Below, one piece after another: positions 37,815 to 46,214 of a stretch of 64,000 bases of DNA (position 1 is the first letter of the stretch; each line of letters opens with the position of its first letter). The DNA lies in the NCBI GenBank assembly GCA_002070945.1, contig MWEG01000048.1, forward strand, positions 1 through 64,000, in the 5' to 3' direction. The stretch comes from Lentisphaerae bacterium ADurb.Bin082. Its GTDB lineage: Bacteria > Verrucomicrobiota > Lentisphaeria > Oligosphaerales > Oligosphaeraceae. The notes under the pieces were generated by a model, which had not been told where the DNA came from, made no database searches, and was given only the letters and a program-made list of their open reading frames with translations. The position numbers and the translations under genes are program-made.

Positions 37815-38000
37815 GCAGAGCTGCAAAAGCCCCAACGGGGCGCGACATACCAGCCCAGGGCAAGCAAAGCCCGCCAAGGGCGAGCTACGTCCTGGGTGAG
37901 GTGATGTATAATTTTGAGTCCTGAAAGGGCGAGACAAAAATGCCGCTGTGGCTAAAAGACAACATAAAGGCATGCAAGTATTCATCACAAGCTTTCGGAC
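37815..38000 (+). repeat. ~150-bp dispersed element, copy 2
   Basis: Shares TATAATTTTGAG, GAGACAAAAATGCCGCTG and CATGCAAGTATTCATC in the same order with 27577-27730. The two copies differ by scattered substitutions, so neither is very recent. Confidence 0.7.
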
Positions 38001-38078
38001 ATTACCAACAAATATGCTTTCATAAAATGATAACGCATAATATGTATTTCAGGAGAAAAAATGCAAAGTTTCACTGTT

Positions 38079-38111
38079 CCCCCTGGACCGCGCCTGGCGC
38101 GACCCAGGGGG
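38079..38111 (-). terminator. Strong GC hairpin after the 51-residue gene
   Basis: CCCCCTGG and CCAGGGGG arms with an inner GCGCC/GGCGC pairing, 23 bases beyond the stop of the small gene. No T-run follows directly, so it may protect an RNA end rather than terminate on its own. Confidence 0.4.
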
Positions 38112-38133
38112 ATTGCAGTCATCGGGTCAGCGC

Positions 38134-38289
38134 TTATTTGACTTCCATGATGCCGCTGATAAAGGTGGCATCAGGATACTGCGCCTCAAGGATGCGGCGC
38201 GCCTCGCTCGGGGAGACCGCCTCGACAATGGGATGGATGGGAGGGCGATTCTTGTGGGTGACGGTGGCCTGGTACCTCTTGGTTTTCAT
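38134..38289 (-). CDS. 51-residue conserved-looking small protein
   Basis: It starts at an ATG with an excellent AAGGAG 8 bases upstream. The sequence (MKTKRYQATVTHKN, then VEAVSPSEARRILEAQYPDA) has the strand-helix-strand pattern of many short single-domain proteins in which a beta strand is followed by an S-P-x-E-A-R-x-I-x-E-A-x-Y helix. The function is unknown. It lies 180 bases downstream of the AAA ATPase gene on the same strand and may be part of that transcript. A longer in-frame ATG at 38379 adds unlikely residues. Confidence 0.6.
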   Translation of the reverse strand: MKTKRYQATVTHKNRPPIHPIVEAVSPSEARRILEAQYPDATFISGIMEVK

Positions 38290-38468
38290 GGTTGCACTCC
38301 TTTTGGGTTGGGGGTTTTGCCGCCGTTGGCTCATGGCGCCCGCCATGTTTGACTTCCAATGACGACAGGTTTGGGACAAAATACGTTGTGGATAATCTCA
38401 ATCCGACGGCAGAGGGCAGATGGTCAATCGCCTCTGCCGCCGGTGCAGGACATCGTAAAGCCTCGCAC

Positions 38469-40934
38469 TCATTCGCCGGAGCCGACGTTTTGCAGCAGCT
38501 CGAAGCCGATCTGACGCCGGTTGTCAAAGTCAACGGCAAGGGTCTGCTGATCCTTGTTCTCGACCTCATCAGCCAGCGCCTTGAGGATTTCTTCGTTGGT
38601 CAGCTTTTCCTCAGCCAGATAGTAGAACTGCTGGCGGACGTTGCGGAAGTCGCCGGGTGTCAGCCTGGGGATTTCGTCCAGGATTTTTCGTTCCTGGTGG
38701 TCAAGGGTCGGCAGGTTCAGGTGCCGGAAGAAGGTGTTGTAGAAGTGCAGCTTGCCGTCGAAGTCGAGGTAGTCGAAGCACAGTTTGAAGGTGAAGCGTC
38801 GGCTGGCGGCAGGGTCGAGATTCTGGGCGAAATTGGTCGCCATGATGAAGATGCCAGAGAAGTTCTCCATCTGGTTGAGAAGCGTGGTGGTCTGGCTGAC
38901 TTCCCAGTGGTGTTGGGCCTTGGCGCGGGTGCCAAGCATGGAGTCGCCTTCATCAATGAAGAGGATGCTTTTTTCGGCGGCGGCTTCCTGGAAGGCATTG
39001 ACGATGCGATGCTCGGTCTCGCCGATAAAAAGATTCAGCAGGTCGCTGGCCATTTTGATGTTCAAGGGGCGTTCAAGTTGCTTGGCGAGATACTTGACGA
39101 ATTCGGTTTTGCCGGTTCCTGGAGGTCCGAACAAGAGCAGGTTCAGGCGCGGCGTGTCACTAGCGACGCCGGGCAGGTCGGACTGGGCGAGGTAGTGACG
39201 GCCAGCAGCGATGATGCGTTCCAGGCTCGGGCCGGTTTTTAGATTCAGGCCCGCCAGGGTGTAGTCGCGAGTCGGCTGGTTGGCGTCCAGGTTGTCGACG
39301 ATGTTCAGAATGTTGCAGTGCGAGCGCAAGTAGTGCATGACGGTTGTAGGGAAGTTAATATCCGGCTGGCATTTGAGGATGGCGGCTGCGTTTTTGACGG
39401 CGATGCTGATGCCGCCGGCGTTGACTTGGTAGCGGTGACTGGCTGCGTCCAGGAAGTCTGGCGAGAGTTGTCCGACTACGTCATAGCGCTGCAAGGCGTT
39501 CTCCCAGATGTTGCAGCGGACGGCTGGGCTGAGGGAGTCGAAGTAGATGTTGTAGTCAAAGCGTCGGCGGCTGGAAGGGTCGATGGCGCTGCGGCGGGTG
39601 TTGGCGATCCAGAGGACAGTGAGCTTGAGCGAGTCGAGAGTAGCGTTGAGCTGGCCCTTGTTCTCCCAGTCACGGTCGCCGGGCACGCCGAGCAAGGAAC
39701 TCAGGAATTCGCCTATGCTGGTGTTGGCGATCATTTTGTCACATTCGTCAACGCAGACGATGGCCTTTTCCGGATTGAGGCGGAGGTTGGCGACTTCGAG
39801 TCCTGAATAGCGGAAGTCCGGTCCTGCGGAGCGTCCGCTCCGGTCTGGAGCGCCGGCCTGGTTGATGAAGTAGAGTTCCTTGCCGAGTTTAGCGGCGAGG
39901 CTCTGGGCAAAGGCGGTTTTTCCGGTTCCAGGCAGGCCATAGAGGAGGATATTCTGGCCTTGTCCAGGCTGGCGGGAGTTAATGAGCTCCATCAGGATGG
40001 CGCCTTCTTTTTCGGCGAGTTTGCCGTGCATTTCCCAAGGGATGGTTTCGCCGGTGTAGCGCGTGTAGAAGCGGTCGCTGAGCGGAGTGTCGTTGAGGCC
40101 GTTGAGGAAGTCCTTGAAGTTGTCGTCGAGTTCCAGGCCGGTTTTTTCGAGCAGTCCGAATCGGCGCAGATTGCCCCGTGCTTTGAGCAGGTCGGAGAGT
40201 TCTGGCTCGGAGATAGCCAGGGCAGCGGCCATGGTCGGCACCTGGCTGAGTTCATTGCTGTAGCGTCGGCGGCCGAAGACATCGCTGAGGTCCCAGAAGC
40301 CGCTTTCAGCCAGGAACAGGAACAGGACGGCTTTGCATTCCTGGTCAGATAGCTCGAACAGCTCCTGCATCTCCTGGAACCGCTTGTGAAGGGGCGAGGT
40401 GTTGCCAGAGGCGTCCAAATGCGCTTGCAGTTCGGCCTGGCGCTGTTCAAGCAGTTGTTTCAGCAGGTTGATCATTTTGCGCCGGTAGAGCGGGTTTTTG
40501 TAGAGGTAGTCGAAGATTTCGTCGGCAGTGTCGCCGCTATCCAATTCTGGCGGCTGTTTGCGGTACTGTTCCGAGAGGGCCAGCTGCATCCGGTCGGCGA
40601 GAGGGAGCAGCTTATCATAGAGATCAGCGACCTCGGTATGGCGCAGAATCTGGGCAGGGAAACTCCACCAGTCGCGGCGGTCGTTGATGTCATCTTTGAG
40701 GCGACCAAGGAGATTGCGGTAAATGCCGGCAGCCTGGATTTTGCACCACAAGTCGCCGGAAAAGATGCGTTCGTTGTCCTGGGCTTCAAGCTGGGCGGCG
40801 TCAGGCTGGGCTGGGGAAGCCTTGGCTTTGGCGGCCTTGGGCGTAGTGGCCTTGGCTTTGGTCTTCGTGGCAGCGCCTTTTCTGCTGCGGCTGGAGGCAG
40901 AAGAGCCGCTGGGTGTCGTCTTGCTGACAGTCAT
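38469..40934 (-). CDS. Double-AAA ATPase linked to ClpP
   Basis: An 821-residue ATPase. Residues 1-50 are a basic, Lys/Ala/Ser-Thr-rich tail (KGAATKTKAKATTPKAAKAK). Residues 50-310 are helical and unassigned. Two AAA domains follow. The first has Walker A YGLPGTGKT near 336 and Walker B-like IVCVDECD. The second has FGPPGTGKT near 604, Walker B ILFIDEGD and a sensor ATN. The second resembles FtsH/Ycf46-type classical AAA modules rather than ClpX or ClpA, and no ClpP-docking IGF loop is obvious. It starts 19 bases after the clpP stop, so the two are co-transcribed. It is a candidate unfoldase or remodeller for the island. Confidence 0.8.
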   Translation of the reverse strand: MTVSKTTPSGSSASSRSRKGAATKTKAKATTPKAAKAKASPAQPDAAQLEAQDNERIFSGDLWCKIQAAGIYRNLLGRLKDDINDRRDWWSFPAQILRHTEVADLYDKLLPLADRMQLALSEQYRKQPPELDSGDTADEIFDYLYKNPLYRRKMINLLKQLLEQRQAELQAHLDASGNTSPLHKRFQEMQELFELSDQECKAVLFLFLAESGFWDLSDVFGRRRYSNELSQVPTMAAALAISEPELSDLLKARGNLRRFGLLEKTGLELDDNFKDFLNGLNDTPLSDRFYTRYTGETIPWEMHGKLAEKEGAILMELINSRQPGQGQNILLYGLPGTGKTAFAQSLAAKLGKELYFINQAGAPDRSGRSAGPDFRYSGLEVANLRLNPEKAIVCVDECDKMIANTSIGEFLSSLLGVPGDRDWENKGQLNATLDSLKLTVLWIANTRRSAIDPSSRRRFDYNIYFDSLSPAVRCNIWENALQRYDVVGQLSPDFLDAASHRYQVNAGGISIAVKNAAAILKCQPDINFPTTVMHYLRSHCNILNIVDNLDANQPTRDYTLAGLNLKTGPSLERIIAAGRHYLAQSDLPGVASDTPRLNLLLFGPPGTGKTEFVKYLAKQLERPLNIKMASDLLNLFIGETEHRIVNAFQEAAAEKSILFIDEGDSMLGTRAKAQHHWEVSQTTTLLNQMENFSGIFIMATNFAQNLDPAASRRFTFKLCFDYLDFDGKLHFYNTFFRHLNLPTLDHQERKILDEIPRLTPGDFRNVRQQFYYLAEEKLTNEEILKALADEVENKDQQTLAVDFDNRRQIGFELLQNVGSGE

Positions 40935-40953
40935 AGTGAGGTCCTTTCAGAGG

Positions 40954-41538
40954 TTAAGGTTTTTTGGTAAGAATGTCGTCCACCAGGTGATATTCGACGG
41001 CCTCGGCAGCGGAGAGGAAGAAGTCGCGGTCCATGTCCGCCTTGATTTTTTCAAGAGGCTGTCCAGTGCAATTGGCGAGTTTGCCGGCGAGGTACTCGTT
41101 GAGGCGTTCGGCCTCAAGGACATTGCGTTTCATGTCTTCGACCGGCCCTTGGGTACTGGCGGCGACCTGGTGGAGCATCATGCGGCTGCTGGGCAGGGCG
41201 TGACGTTTGCCCTTGGCGCCGGCAGCAAGGATGACGCAGCCCATGGAGGCGCACTTGCCGACGGCGTAGGTGTGAATGTCGCAGAGGGACAACTCCATGC
41301 AGTCAACGATGGCCAGGCCGTCGACGACGTTGCCGCCAGAGGAGTTGACGTAGAGATGGATGTCGGCTTTGGGATTCTCGGCTTGCAGGAACAGGAGCTG
41401 GCTGATGACCAGCGAAGCGCTGTTCTCGTTGATGACGCCGTTGAGCATGACGATGCGGTCACGCAGCAAACGGCTGTAGATGTCGTAGCTGCGCTCACCG
41501 AGACTGTCGTTGACTAAGACCATGGGGACAAGATTCAT
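40954..41538 (-). CDS. clpP: ClpP-family serine protease
   Basis: A 194-residue protease. The ATG at 41538 is set by a perfect AAGGAGGT 5 bases upstream; the longer frame is rejected. The catalytic triad is S98 (GKCASMGC), H123 (MMLHQ) and D172 (MDRDFFLSA), in the order and spacing of ClpP. The oxyanion glycines are in NSSGGNVVDGLAI. Unlike most ClpP (GQAASMGA), C residues flank the active serine (C96, C101). No propeptide is evident. It is paired with an AAA ATPase that is not ClpX/ClpA, which suggests a dedicated accessory protease rather than the housekeeping copy. Confidence 0.88.
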   Translation of the reverse strand: MNLVPMVLVNDSLGERSYDIYSRLLRDRIVMLNGVINENSASLVISQLLFLQAENPKADIHLYVNSSGGNVVDGLAIVDCMELSLCDIHTYAVGKCASMGCVILAAGAKGKRHALPSSRMMLHQVAASTQGPVEDMKRNVLEAERLNEYLAGKLANCTGQPLEKIKADMDRDFFLSAAEAVEYHLVDDILTKKP

Positions 41539-41601
41539 GACGGACCTCCTTGTGTTGTGGATGGGGGGAACAGGGCAGTTTTTGGCTCTATGCATAGTAT
41601 G

Positions 41602-41722
41602 CCATAGCACCCCGGACACCTATTGTCCGGGATGGAACGAAAGGGGAATTTTTAGTGGACAGTGGACAATGGACGTTAGTGGACTTTAATGGACGTTAGT
41701 AGACGATGAACGTGGACAGTGG
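41602..41722. repeat. CCCGGAC hairpin element copy 2 with GTGGAC array
   Basis: CCCGGACA-CCTAT-TGTCCGGG forms a perfect 8-bp stem at 41612-41632, about 75-95 bases upstream of clpP. It is followed by the GTGGAC-type array at 41653-41715, nearly identical to 15293-15355. Confidence 0.7.
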
Positions 41723-41963
41723 GCGAGGGGGAGTTTGGGAAAGGGGTCTTGGTGGAAAAAGTTGAGAAAATGCGTGAGCGTCGTTTGCTTTTTGTGATTT
41801 GTATGCTGTGTAAAAATTGTAATTGCCGGATTATCGTCAGTATTTGAGCACGGGCTACGGTCGAACCAGACATCGCCGGTTTTATTATAAATGAAAGCAT
41901 CGCGTGGTTTATCGTGTATTTTTCGAAAGAAATCTTTAAAAAAGTCAGAAAAAGTCAAAAAAA

Positions 41964-41992
41964 TTGAAAAAAGTTTATACTTCGCCTATTTT
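41964..41992 (+). promoter_or_regulatory. Promoter-like sequence in AT-rich gap
   Basis: TTGAAA, 17 bases, TATTTT, in a very AT-rich segment with phased A-runs just upstream. A perfect inverted repeat AACTCATT/AATGAGTT follows at 42003-42025. The nearest plus-strand gene is tRNA-Val, 440 bases away, so its target is unclear. Confidence 0.3.
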
Positions 41993-42094
41993 ATTTCATT
42001 GCAACTCATTCTTTAATAATGAGTTAATTGCATTTTATCGGGTAAGATTGAGTTGGCATTTATAGATAAATTTTGTGTGCGCCTTGGGCAAGGC

Positions 42095-42206
42095 ACTTTA
42101 GTGGACTCTGGCGGACTTTAGTGGACTCTAATGGACGCCAGTGGACTTGAGTGGACAGCGGGCGAGGGCTGCGCCACCCCAGGTTCCGCTTCGCTGCACC
42201 TGGGGT
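42095..42206 (+). repeat. GTGGAC array plus CCCCAGGT hairpin
   Basis: TTTAGTGGACTCTGGCGGAC and further TGGAC units run to 42160. A stem-loop CCCCAGGT/ACCTGGGG at 42179-42207 follows, with a GCTTCGC loop that recalls the hairpin loop in the ~150-bp element. Confidence 0.65.
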
Positions 42207-42271
42207 TACTCATAGTTTCGCTTCTCCGAGGCTTTTACCGCTTCGCGGCTGGTTTCTCCGTACGCCCCCCT

Positions 42272-42326
42272 GAAAAAAATCTGCGTCATCTGCGTCATCT
42301 GCGGATAAAACAGAAGTTTCTCGCCC
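42272..42326 (+). repeat. Dispersed CATCTGCGGATAAAAC element, copy 2
   Basis: A plus-strand copy of the element at 27270-27332, with tandem CGTCATCTG units and the same 3' flank (GTTTCTCGCC). Confidence 0.65.
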
Positions 42327-42433
42327 TTCGTATCCATGGCTGCCCGATTATCATCTACTGCCACGAACTTCGCGTTGCTGATTTGCAGGACGGGCGCGCG
42401 TCATTACATTATATTCCTATAGTTTGTCACTCA

Positions 42434-42510
42434 GGGCGATTAGCTCAGTTGGTTAGAGCGCCACGTTTACACCGTGGTTGTCGGCGGTTCGAGTCCGTCA
42501 TCGCCCACCA
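42434..42510 (+). tRNA. tRNA-Val (anticodon TAC)
   Basis: A 77-base cloverleaf: acceptor GGGCGAT/ATCGCCC, D-arm GCTC/GAGC, anticodon stem CCACG/CGTGG with loop TTTACAC (anticodon TAC, reading GUA and GUN codons), T-arm with TTCGAGT, discriminator A and an encoded CCA end. A weak promoter (TTGCAG-16-TACATT) lies at 42383-42410. Confidence 0.95.
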
Positions 42511-42612
42511 TTGTCTTAACAGGCATCGAATCGGCGGCTATTGCGGGCAGTCGGTTCGATGTTCTTGTCTAAGGGGCGGCGCTGACTTTATCGCTGTAGA
42601 AGGAAACTAGCC

Positions 42613-43881
42613 ATGAACGTGCTTTTGATTGGCGGCGGCGGTCGTGAACATGCCTTGGCGTGGAAGCTGATGCAGAGTCCCCAGGCTGGCGTCGTGTACT
42701 GTTCGCCTGGTAATCCTGGCATGCGCGGCGTGGTCACGGTCCCGGAGGGCACGCTGGCCGAATTGGCAGACTTTGCGGTGGCGCACCAGGTCGGCCTCAC
42801 TATGGTCGGTCCGGAAGCGCCTCTGTGCGCTGGCATTGTGGATGAATTCCGGCGGCGCGGCTTGCGCATCGTCGGCCCTGACCAGTATGCTGCCCAGTTG
42901 GAGGGCAGCAAGAGCTTTGCCAAGCAGTTTATGCAGCGTCATGGCCTGCCTACGGCAGCGTCGTGGCATTTCACGGCTGAAGAGCCGGCTTTAGCCTGTG
43001 TGCGTCAGCGAGGCGCGCCGCTGGTCGTGAAGGCTGATGGCCTGGCCGCCGGCAAGGGCGTAGTGGTGGCGACGACCGTCGCTGAGGCTGAAGCAGCGGT
43101 TCGAGCTTGCTTCGGGGGAGCATTTGGCGCTGCCGGGGCATCAGTCCTTATCGAGGAATGTCTGTTTGGCGAGGAAGCCTCCATCATCGCCTTGTGCGAC
43201 GGCAAGACCATCGTGCCGCTGGCGACCTCGCAGGACCACAAGCGTGCGGGCGACGGCGATACCGGCCCTAATACCGGCGGCATGGGCGCCTACTCCCCGG
43301 CTCCGGTAGTCACGCCTGAACTTGAGCAGGTGATTGACGCCCAGATCATGCAGCCGTTCCTGCGTGGCTGCCAGGCGGATGGACTGGACTTCCGCGGCGT
43401 CATCTACGCTGGACTGATGCTTACAGCACAAGGCCCGAAAGTGCTTGAATTCAATGTCCGCTTCGGCGACCCGGAGACGCAGGCTATCCTGGCGCGCTTG
43501 GACAGCGATCTGCTGGAGGCACTAGTCGCGACAGCGGACGGACGACTCGCCGAGGTCGAACTGGTCTGGTCGCCGAAGCCAGCGGTGTGCGTGGTGATGG
43601 CCTCGGAGGGCTATCCGAACAAGTATCGCAAGGGCGACCCGATCCGCGGCATCGATGCGGCCGAGGCCACTGGCGCTGTCGTTTTCCAGGCAGGCACCCG
43701 CATTGAGAATGGGCAGACTGTCACTTCCGGCGGCCGCGTTCTCGGAGTCACCGCCCTGGGGCAAGACATTGCCGAGGCAGTCGCTAATGCCTACCAGGCG
43801 GTCGAACTGATTTCCTGGCCAGGCGCTTGGTACCGGAGGGATATCGCACACCGCGCCTTGCAGCGTGACAAACAGCGCTGA
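42613..43881 (+). CDS. purD: Phosphoribosylamine-glycine ligase (GAR synthetase)
   Basis: A 422-residue enzyme of purine synthesis that joins glycine to 5-phosphoribosylamine with ATP. The N-terminus MNVLLIGGGGREHALAWKL is diagnostic. The ATP-grasp core shows PLVVKADGLAAGKGV, LIEECLFGEEASIIALCDG, QDHKRAGDGDTGPNTGGMGA and FNVRFGDPETQ. The length matches PurD (about 420-430). AAGGAA lies 8 bases before the ATG. The gene is alone; a hairpin follows the stop. Confidence 0.95.
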   Translation: MNVLLIGGGGREHALAWKLMQSPQAGVVYCSPGNPGMRGVVTVPEGTLAELADFAVAHQVGLTMVGPEAPLCAGIVDEFRRRGLRIVGPDQYAAQLEGSKSFAKQFMQRHGLPTAASWHFTAEEPALACVRQRGAPLVVKADGLAAGKGVVVATTVAEAEAAVRACFGGAFGAAGASVLIEECLFGEEASIIALCDGKTIVPLATSQDHKRAGDGDTGPNTGGMGAYSPAPVVTPELEQVIDAQIMQPFLRGCQADGLDFRGVIYAGLMLTAQGPKVLEFNVRFGDPETQAILARLDSDLLEALVATADGRLAEVELVWSPKPAVCVVMASEGYPNKYRKGDPIRGIDAAEATGAVVFQAGTRIENGQTVTSGGRVLGVTALGQDIAEAVANAYQAVELISWPGAWYRRDIAHRALQRDKQR

Positions 43882-43900
43882 CCAAGGTTCCGGCCAGACA

Positions 43901-43945
43901 ACAGGCGGAACAGCGGCAAGAGCAGCGGTTCCGCCTGTGTCATTA
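43901..43945 (+). terminator. Stem-loop after purD
   Basis: ACAGGCGGAAC (43901-43911) and GTTCCGCCTGT (43928-43938) make a perfect 11-bp stem 20 bases beyond the purD stop. Only a weak T-rich tail (GTCATT) follows. Confidence 0.6.
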
Positions 43946-44084
43946 AGCTTGCGACAAAGTGTCTCACTGTGACGCGAGTTGTGCCAACCTGTGTGCCAGC
44001 TGGGAGGGACGCACGGCCAGGGGCGAGGAGGGAGAAAGTGACTCAACCACCGTGTTGCAAGCATCTTATGGTTCTTTGTGTTAA

Positions 44085-44103
44085 CTTGGCATGCTAATTG
44101 CTT
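44085..44103 (+). promoter_or_regulatory. Sigma-54-like -24/-12 promoter before dnaK
   Basis: CTTGGCATGCTAATTGCTT has GG and GC separated by exactly 10 bases and agrees with TTGGCA...TTGCT of the RpoN consensus. It lies about 80 bases before the dnaK start. No CIRCE element was seen. Confidence 0.45.
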
Positions 44104-44181
44104 GATATATTCCTCGTGTAGGACAAAATAAGCGAAAAGACGACAACAAGTAACACAAAGAATACAATAGGAGTACATATC

Positions 44182-46131
44182 ATGGGAAAAATTTTAGGCA
44201 TTGACTTAGGCACGACTAATTCGTGCATGGCGGTGATGGAGAGTGGCAAGCCGGTCGTGATTCCGAATGCGGAAGGCAGTCGGACGACGCCGTCGGTGGT
44301 GGCTTTCACCAAGAACGGCGAGCGTCTGGTTGGCGCTATGGCTAAACGCCAGGCAGTGACCAATCCGACCCAGACCGTGTTTTCGATCAAGCGCTTCATG
44401 GGCCGGAAGTTCTCCGAGATGAAGCATGACGTCGACTTGGTTCCGTATAAGCTGGTGGAAGGCAAGAATGGCGACGCCCACGTCCAGATTGGCGACAAGA
44501 CCTACTCGCCGCCGGAAATCTCCGCGATCATCCTGCAAAAATTGAAGGCGGACGCGGAAGCGTACCTGGGTGAGACGATTACGGAAGCCGTGATCACGGT
44601 GCCGGCGTATTTCAATGACAGCCAGCGCCAGGCTACCAAGGACGCCGGCCGCATCGCTGGCCTGGAAGTCCGACGCATCATCAACGAGCCGACGGCGGCC
44701 TCGCTGGCCTACGGCCTCGACAAGAAGCGGGATGAGAAGATCGCGGTCTACGACTTGGGCGGCGGTACCTTCGATATTTCGATTCTGGAGCTCGGTGAAG
44801 GCGTTTTTGAAGTCAAGGCTACCAACGGTGACACGCACCTGGGCGGCGACGACTTTGACGATACCGTGATTACCTGGCTGGTTGACGAGGTCAAAAAAGA
44901 GACTGGCGTTGATGTGCGCAAGGACCAAGTCGCTTTGCAGCGCCTGAAGGAAGCTGCGGAAAAAGCCAAGTGCGAATTGTCCAGCAGCACGACGACGGAA
45001 ATCAACCTGCCGTTCCTGTCGGCCAATGAAGCCGGGCCGTTCCATCTGACCAAGACCCTGACCCGGGCGCACCTGGAGCAGCTGACGGCTGACCTGGTGA
45101 AACGTTCGGTGGCACCGTGCCAGAACTGCCTGCGGGACGCCAGCCTCAGCGCGTCTCAGATTGACGAAGTCATCCTGGTCGGCGGCATGACCCGTATGCC
45201 GGCCATCCAGAAGCTGACTGAGGACTTGTTTGGCAAGGTCCCGCACAAGGGCGTTAACCCGGATGAAGTCGTGGCTATTGGCGCGGCTATCCAGGGCGGC
45301 GTTCTGGCTGGCGACGTCAAAGACGTCCTCCTGCTGGATGTGACGCCTCTGTCCCTCGGCATCGAGACCCTGGGCGGCGTGTTCACGAAGCTGATCGAGC
45401 GCAATACCACTATTCCGACTAAGAAGAGTGAGATTTTCAGCACGGCCAGCGACAACCAGCCCTCGGTGGAAATCCATATCTTGCAGGGCGAGCGTGAAAT
45501 GGCCATCGGCAATAAGACCATTGGTAAGTTCCATCTGGACGAGATTCCGCCTGCCCCGCGTGGAGTGCCGCAGATCGAAGTCACCTTTGACATCGACCCG
45601 AATGGCATCCTGAAAGTGTCGGCTAAGAACCTCGGCACTGGCAAGGAGCAGAAAATCACCATCACTGCCAACTCGGGCCTGACCGAGGAGGAAATCAAGA
45701 AGATGGTCAACGAGGCCCAGGTGCACGCTGAAGAGGACAAGAAGAAGCGCGAGGCGGTTGACATCAAGAACCGCGCTGACTCCATGGTCTACCAGACCGA
45801 GCGTCAGTTGAAGGAGAATGGCGATAAGATTCCGGCTGACTTGAAACAGCCGATCGAGGAGGGCTTGGAGCGCCTGAAGAAGGCGATTGCTGACAATGAC
45901 ACGGCGCGGATGGACAGCATCATGAAGGAGCTGGAAAGCAAGATGCATGCCTTTGCCGAAGAGTTGTACCGCAACGCCCAGGCTCAGCAACAGCAGGGCG
46001 GCGGCGCTGGTGCTGGCCCGGAAGGCTTTGCTGGCGGCCAGCAGGCGTCGTCAGGCGAGACCACCGGCAGCAAGGCGGATGACAGTGTCATTGACGCAGA
46101 CTTCCGCGACGTCTCCGACGACAAGAAGTGA
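44182..46131 (+). CDS. dnaK: Molecular chaperone DnaK (Hsp70)
   Basis: A 649-residue chaperone. The ATPase domain shows [17 protein letters not shown] (residues 5-21), [14 protein letters not shown] near 150, [17 protein letters not shown] near 190 and [10 protein letters not shown] near 334. The peptide-binding domain begins with [15 protein letters not shown] helical lid follows, then a Gly/Ala/Gln-rich linker and the typical acidic tail [12 protein letters not shown]. The length is normal for DnaK. No grpE or dnaJ gene is adjacent; groES follows 83 bases later on the same strand. Expression may use the sigma-54-like promoter upstream. Confidence 0.97.
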   Translation: MGKILGIDLGTTNSCMAVMESGKPVVIPNAEGSRTTPSVVAFTKNGERLVGAMAKRQAVTNPTQTVFSIKRFMGRKFSEMKHDVDLVPYKLVEGKNGDAHVQIGDKTYSPPEISAIILQKLKADAEAYLGETITEAVITVPAYFNDSQRQATKDAGRIAGLEVRRIINEPTAASLAYGLDKKRDEKIAVYDLGGGTFDISILELGEGVFEVKATNGDTHLGGDDFDDTVITWLVDEVKKETGVDVRKDQVALQRLKEAAEKAKCELSSSTTTEINLPFLSANEAGPFHLTKTLTRAHLEQLTADLVKRSVAPCQNCLRDASLSASQIDEVILVGGMTRMPAIQKLTEDLFGKVPHKGVNPDEVVAIGAAIQGGVLAGDVKDVLLLDVTPLSLGIETLGGVFTKLIERNTTIPTKKSEIFSTASDNQPSVEIHILQGEREMAIGNKTIGKFHLDEIPPAPRGVPQIEVTFDIDPNGILKVSAKNLGTGKEQKITITANSGLTEEEIKKMVNEAQVHAEEDKKKREAVDIKNRADSMVYQTERQLKENGDKIPADLKQPIEEGLERLKKAIADNDTARMDSIMKELESKMHAFAEELYRNAQAQQQQGGGAGAGPEGFAGGQQASSGETTGSKADDSVIDADFRDVSDDKK

Positions 46132-46159
46132 CTATAACTATAAATGATTAGCGGCATAT

Positions 46160-46174
46160 CGGGAATTTTTCCCG
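46160..46174 (+). other. Small hairpin between dnaK and groES
   Basis: CGGGAA-TTT-TTCCCG, extendable by flanking GCGG/CCGCC with bulges, 28 bases after the dnaK stop. No T-run follows. It could attenuate or process a dnaK-groESL transcript. Confidence 0.4.
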
Positions 46175-46214
46175 CCTGTCAATAAACATCGAACAACAAG
46201 AAGGAGATTCACGC

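Noticed and set aside
38292..39242. A 316-codon plus-strand frame opposite the AAA ATPase
   Set aside because: Antisense of a coding region with clear Walker motifs.
44206..45990. A 594-codon open frame antisense to dnaK
   Set aside because: Shadow of DnaK codon bias, with no ribosome-binding site or motif.
46132..46214. CIRCE (HrcA) operator before groES
   Set aside because: The inverted repeat present is CGGGAA-TTT-TTCCCG, not the TTAGCACTC-N9-GAGTGCTAA of CIRCE.
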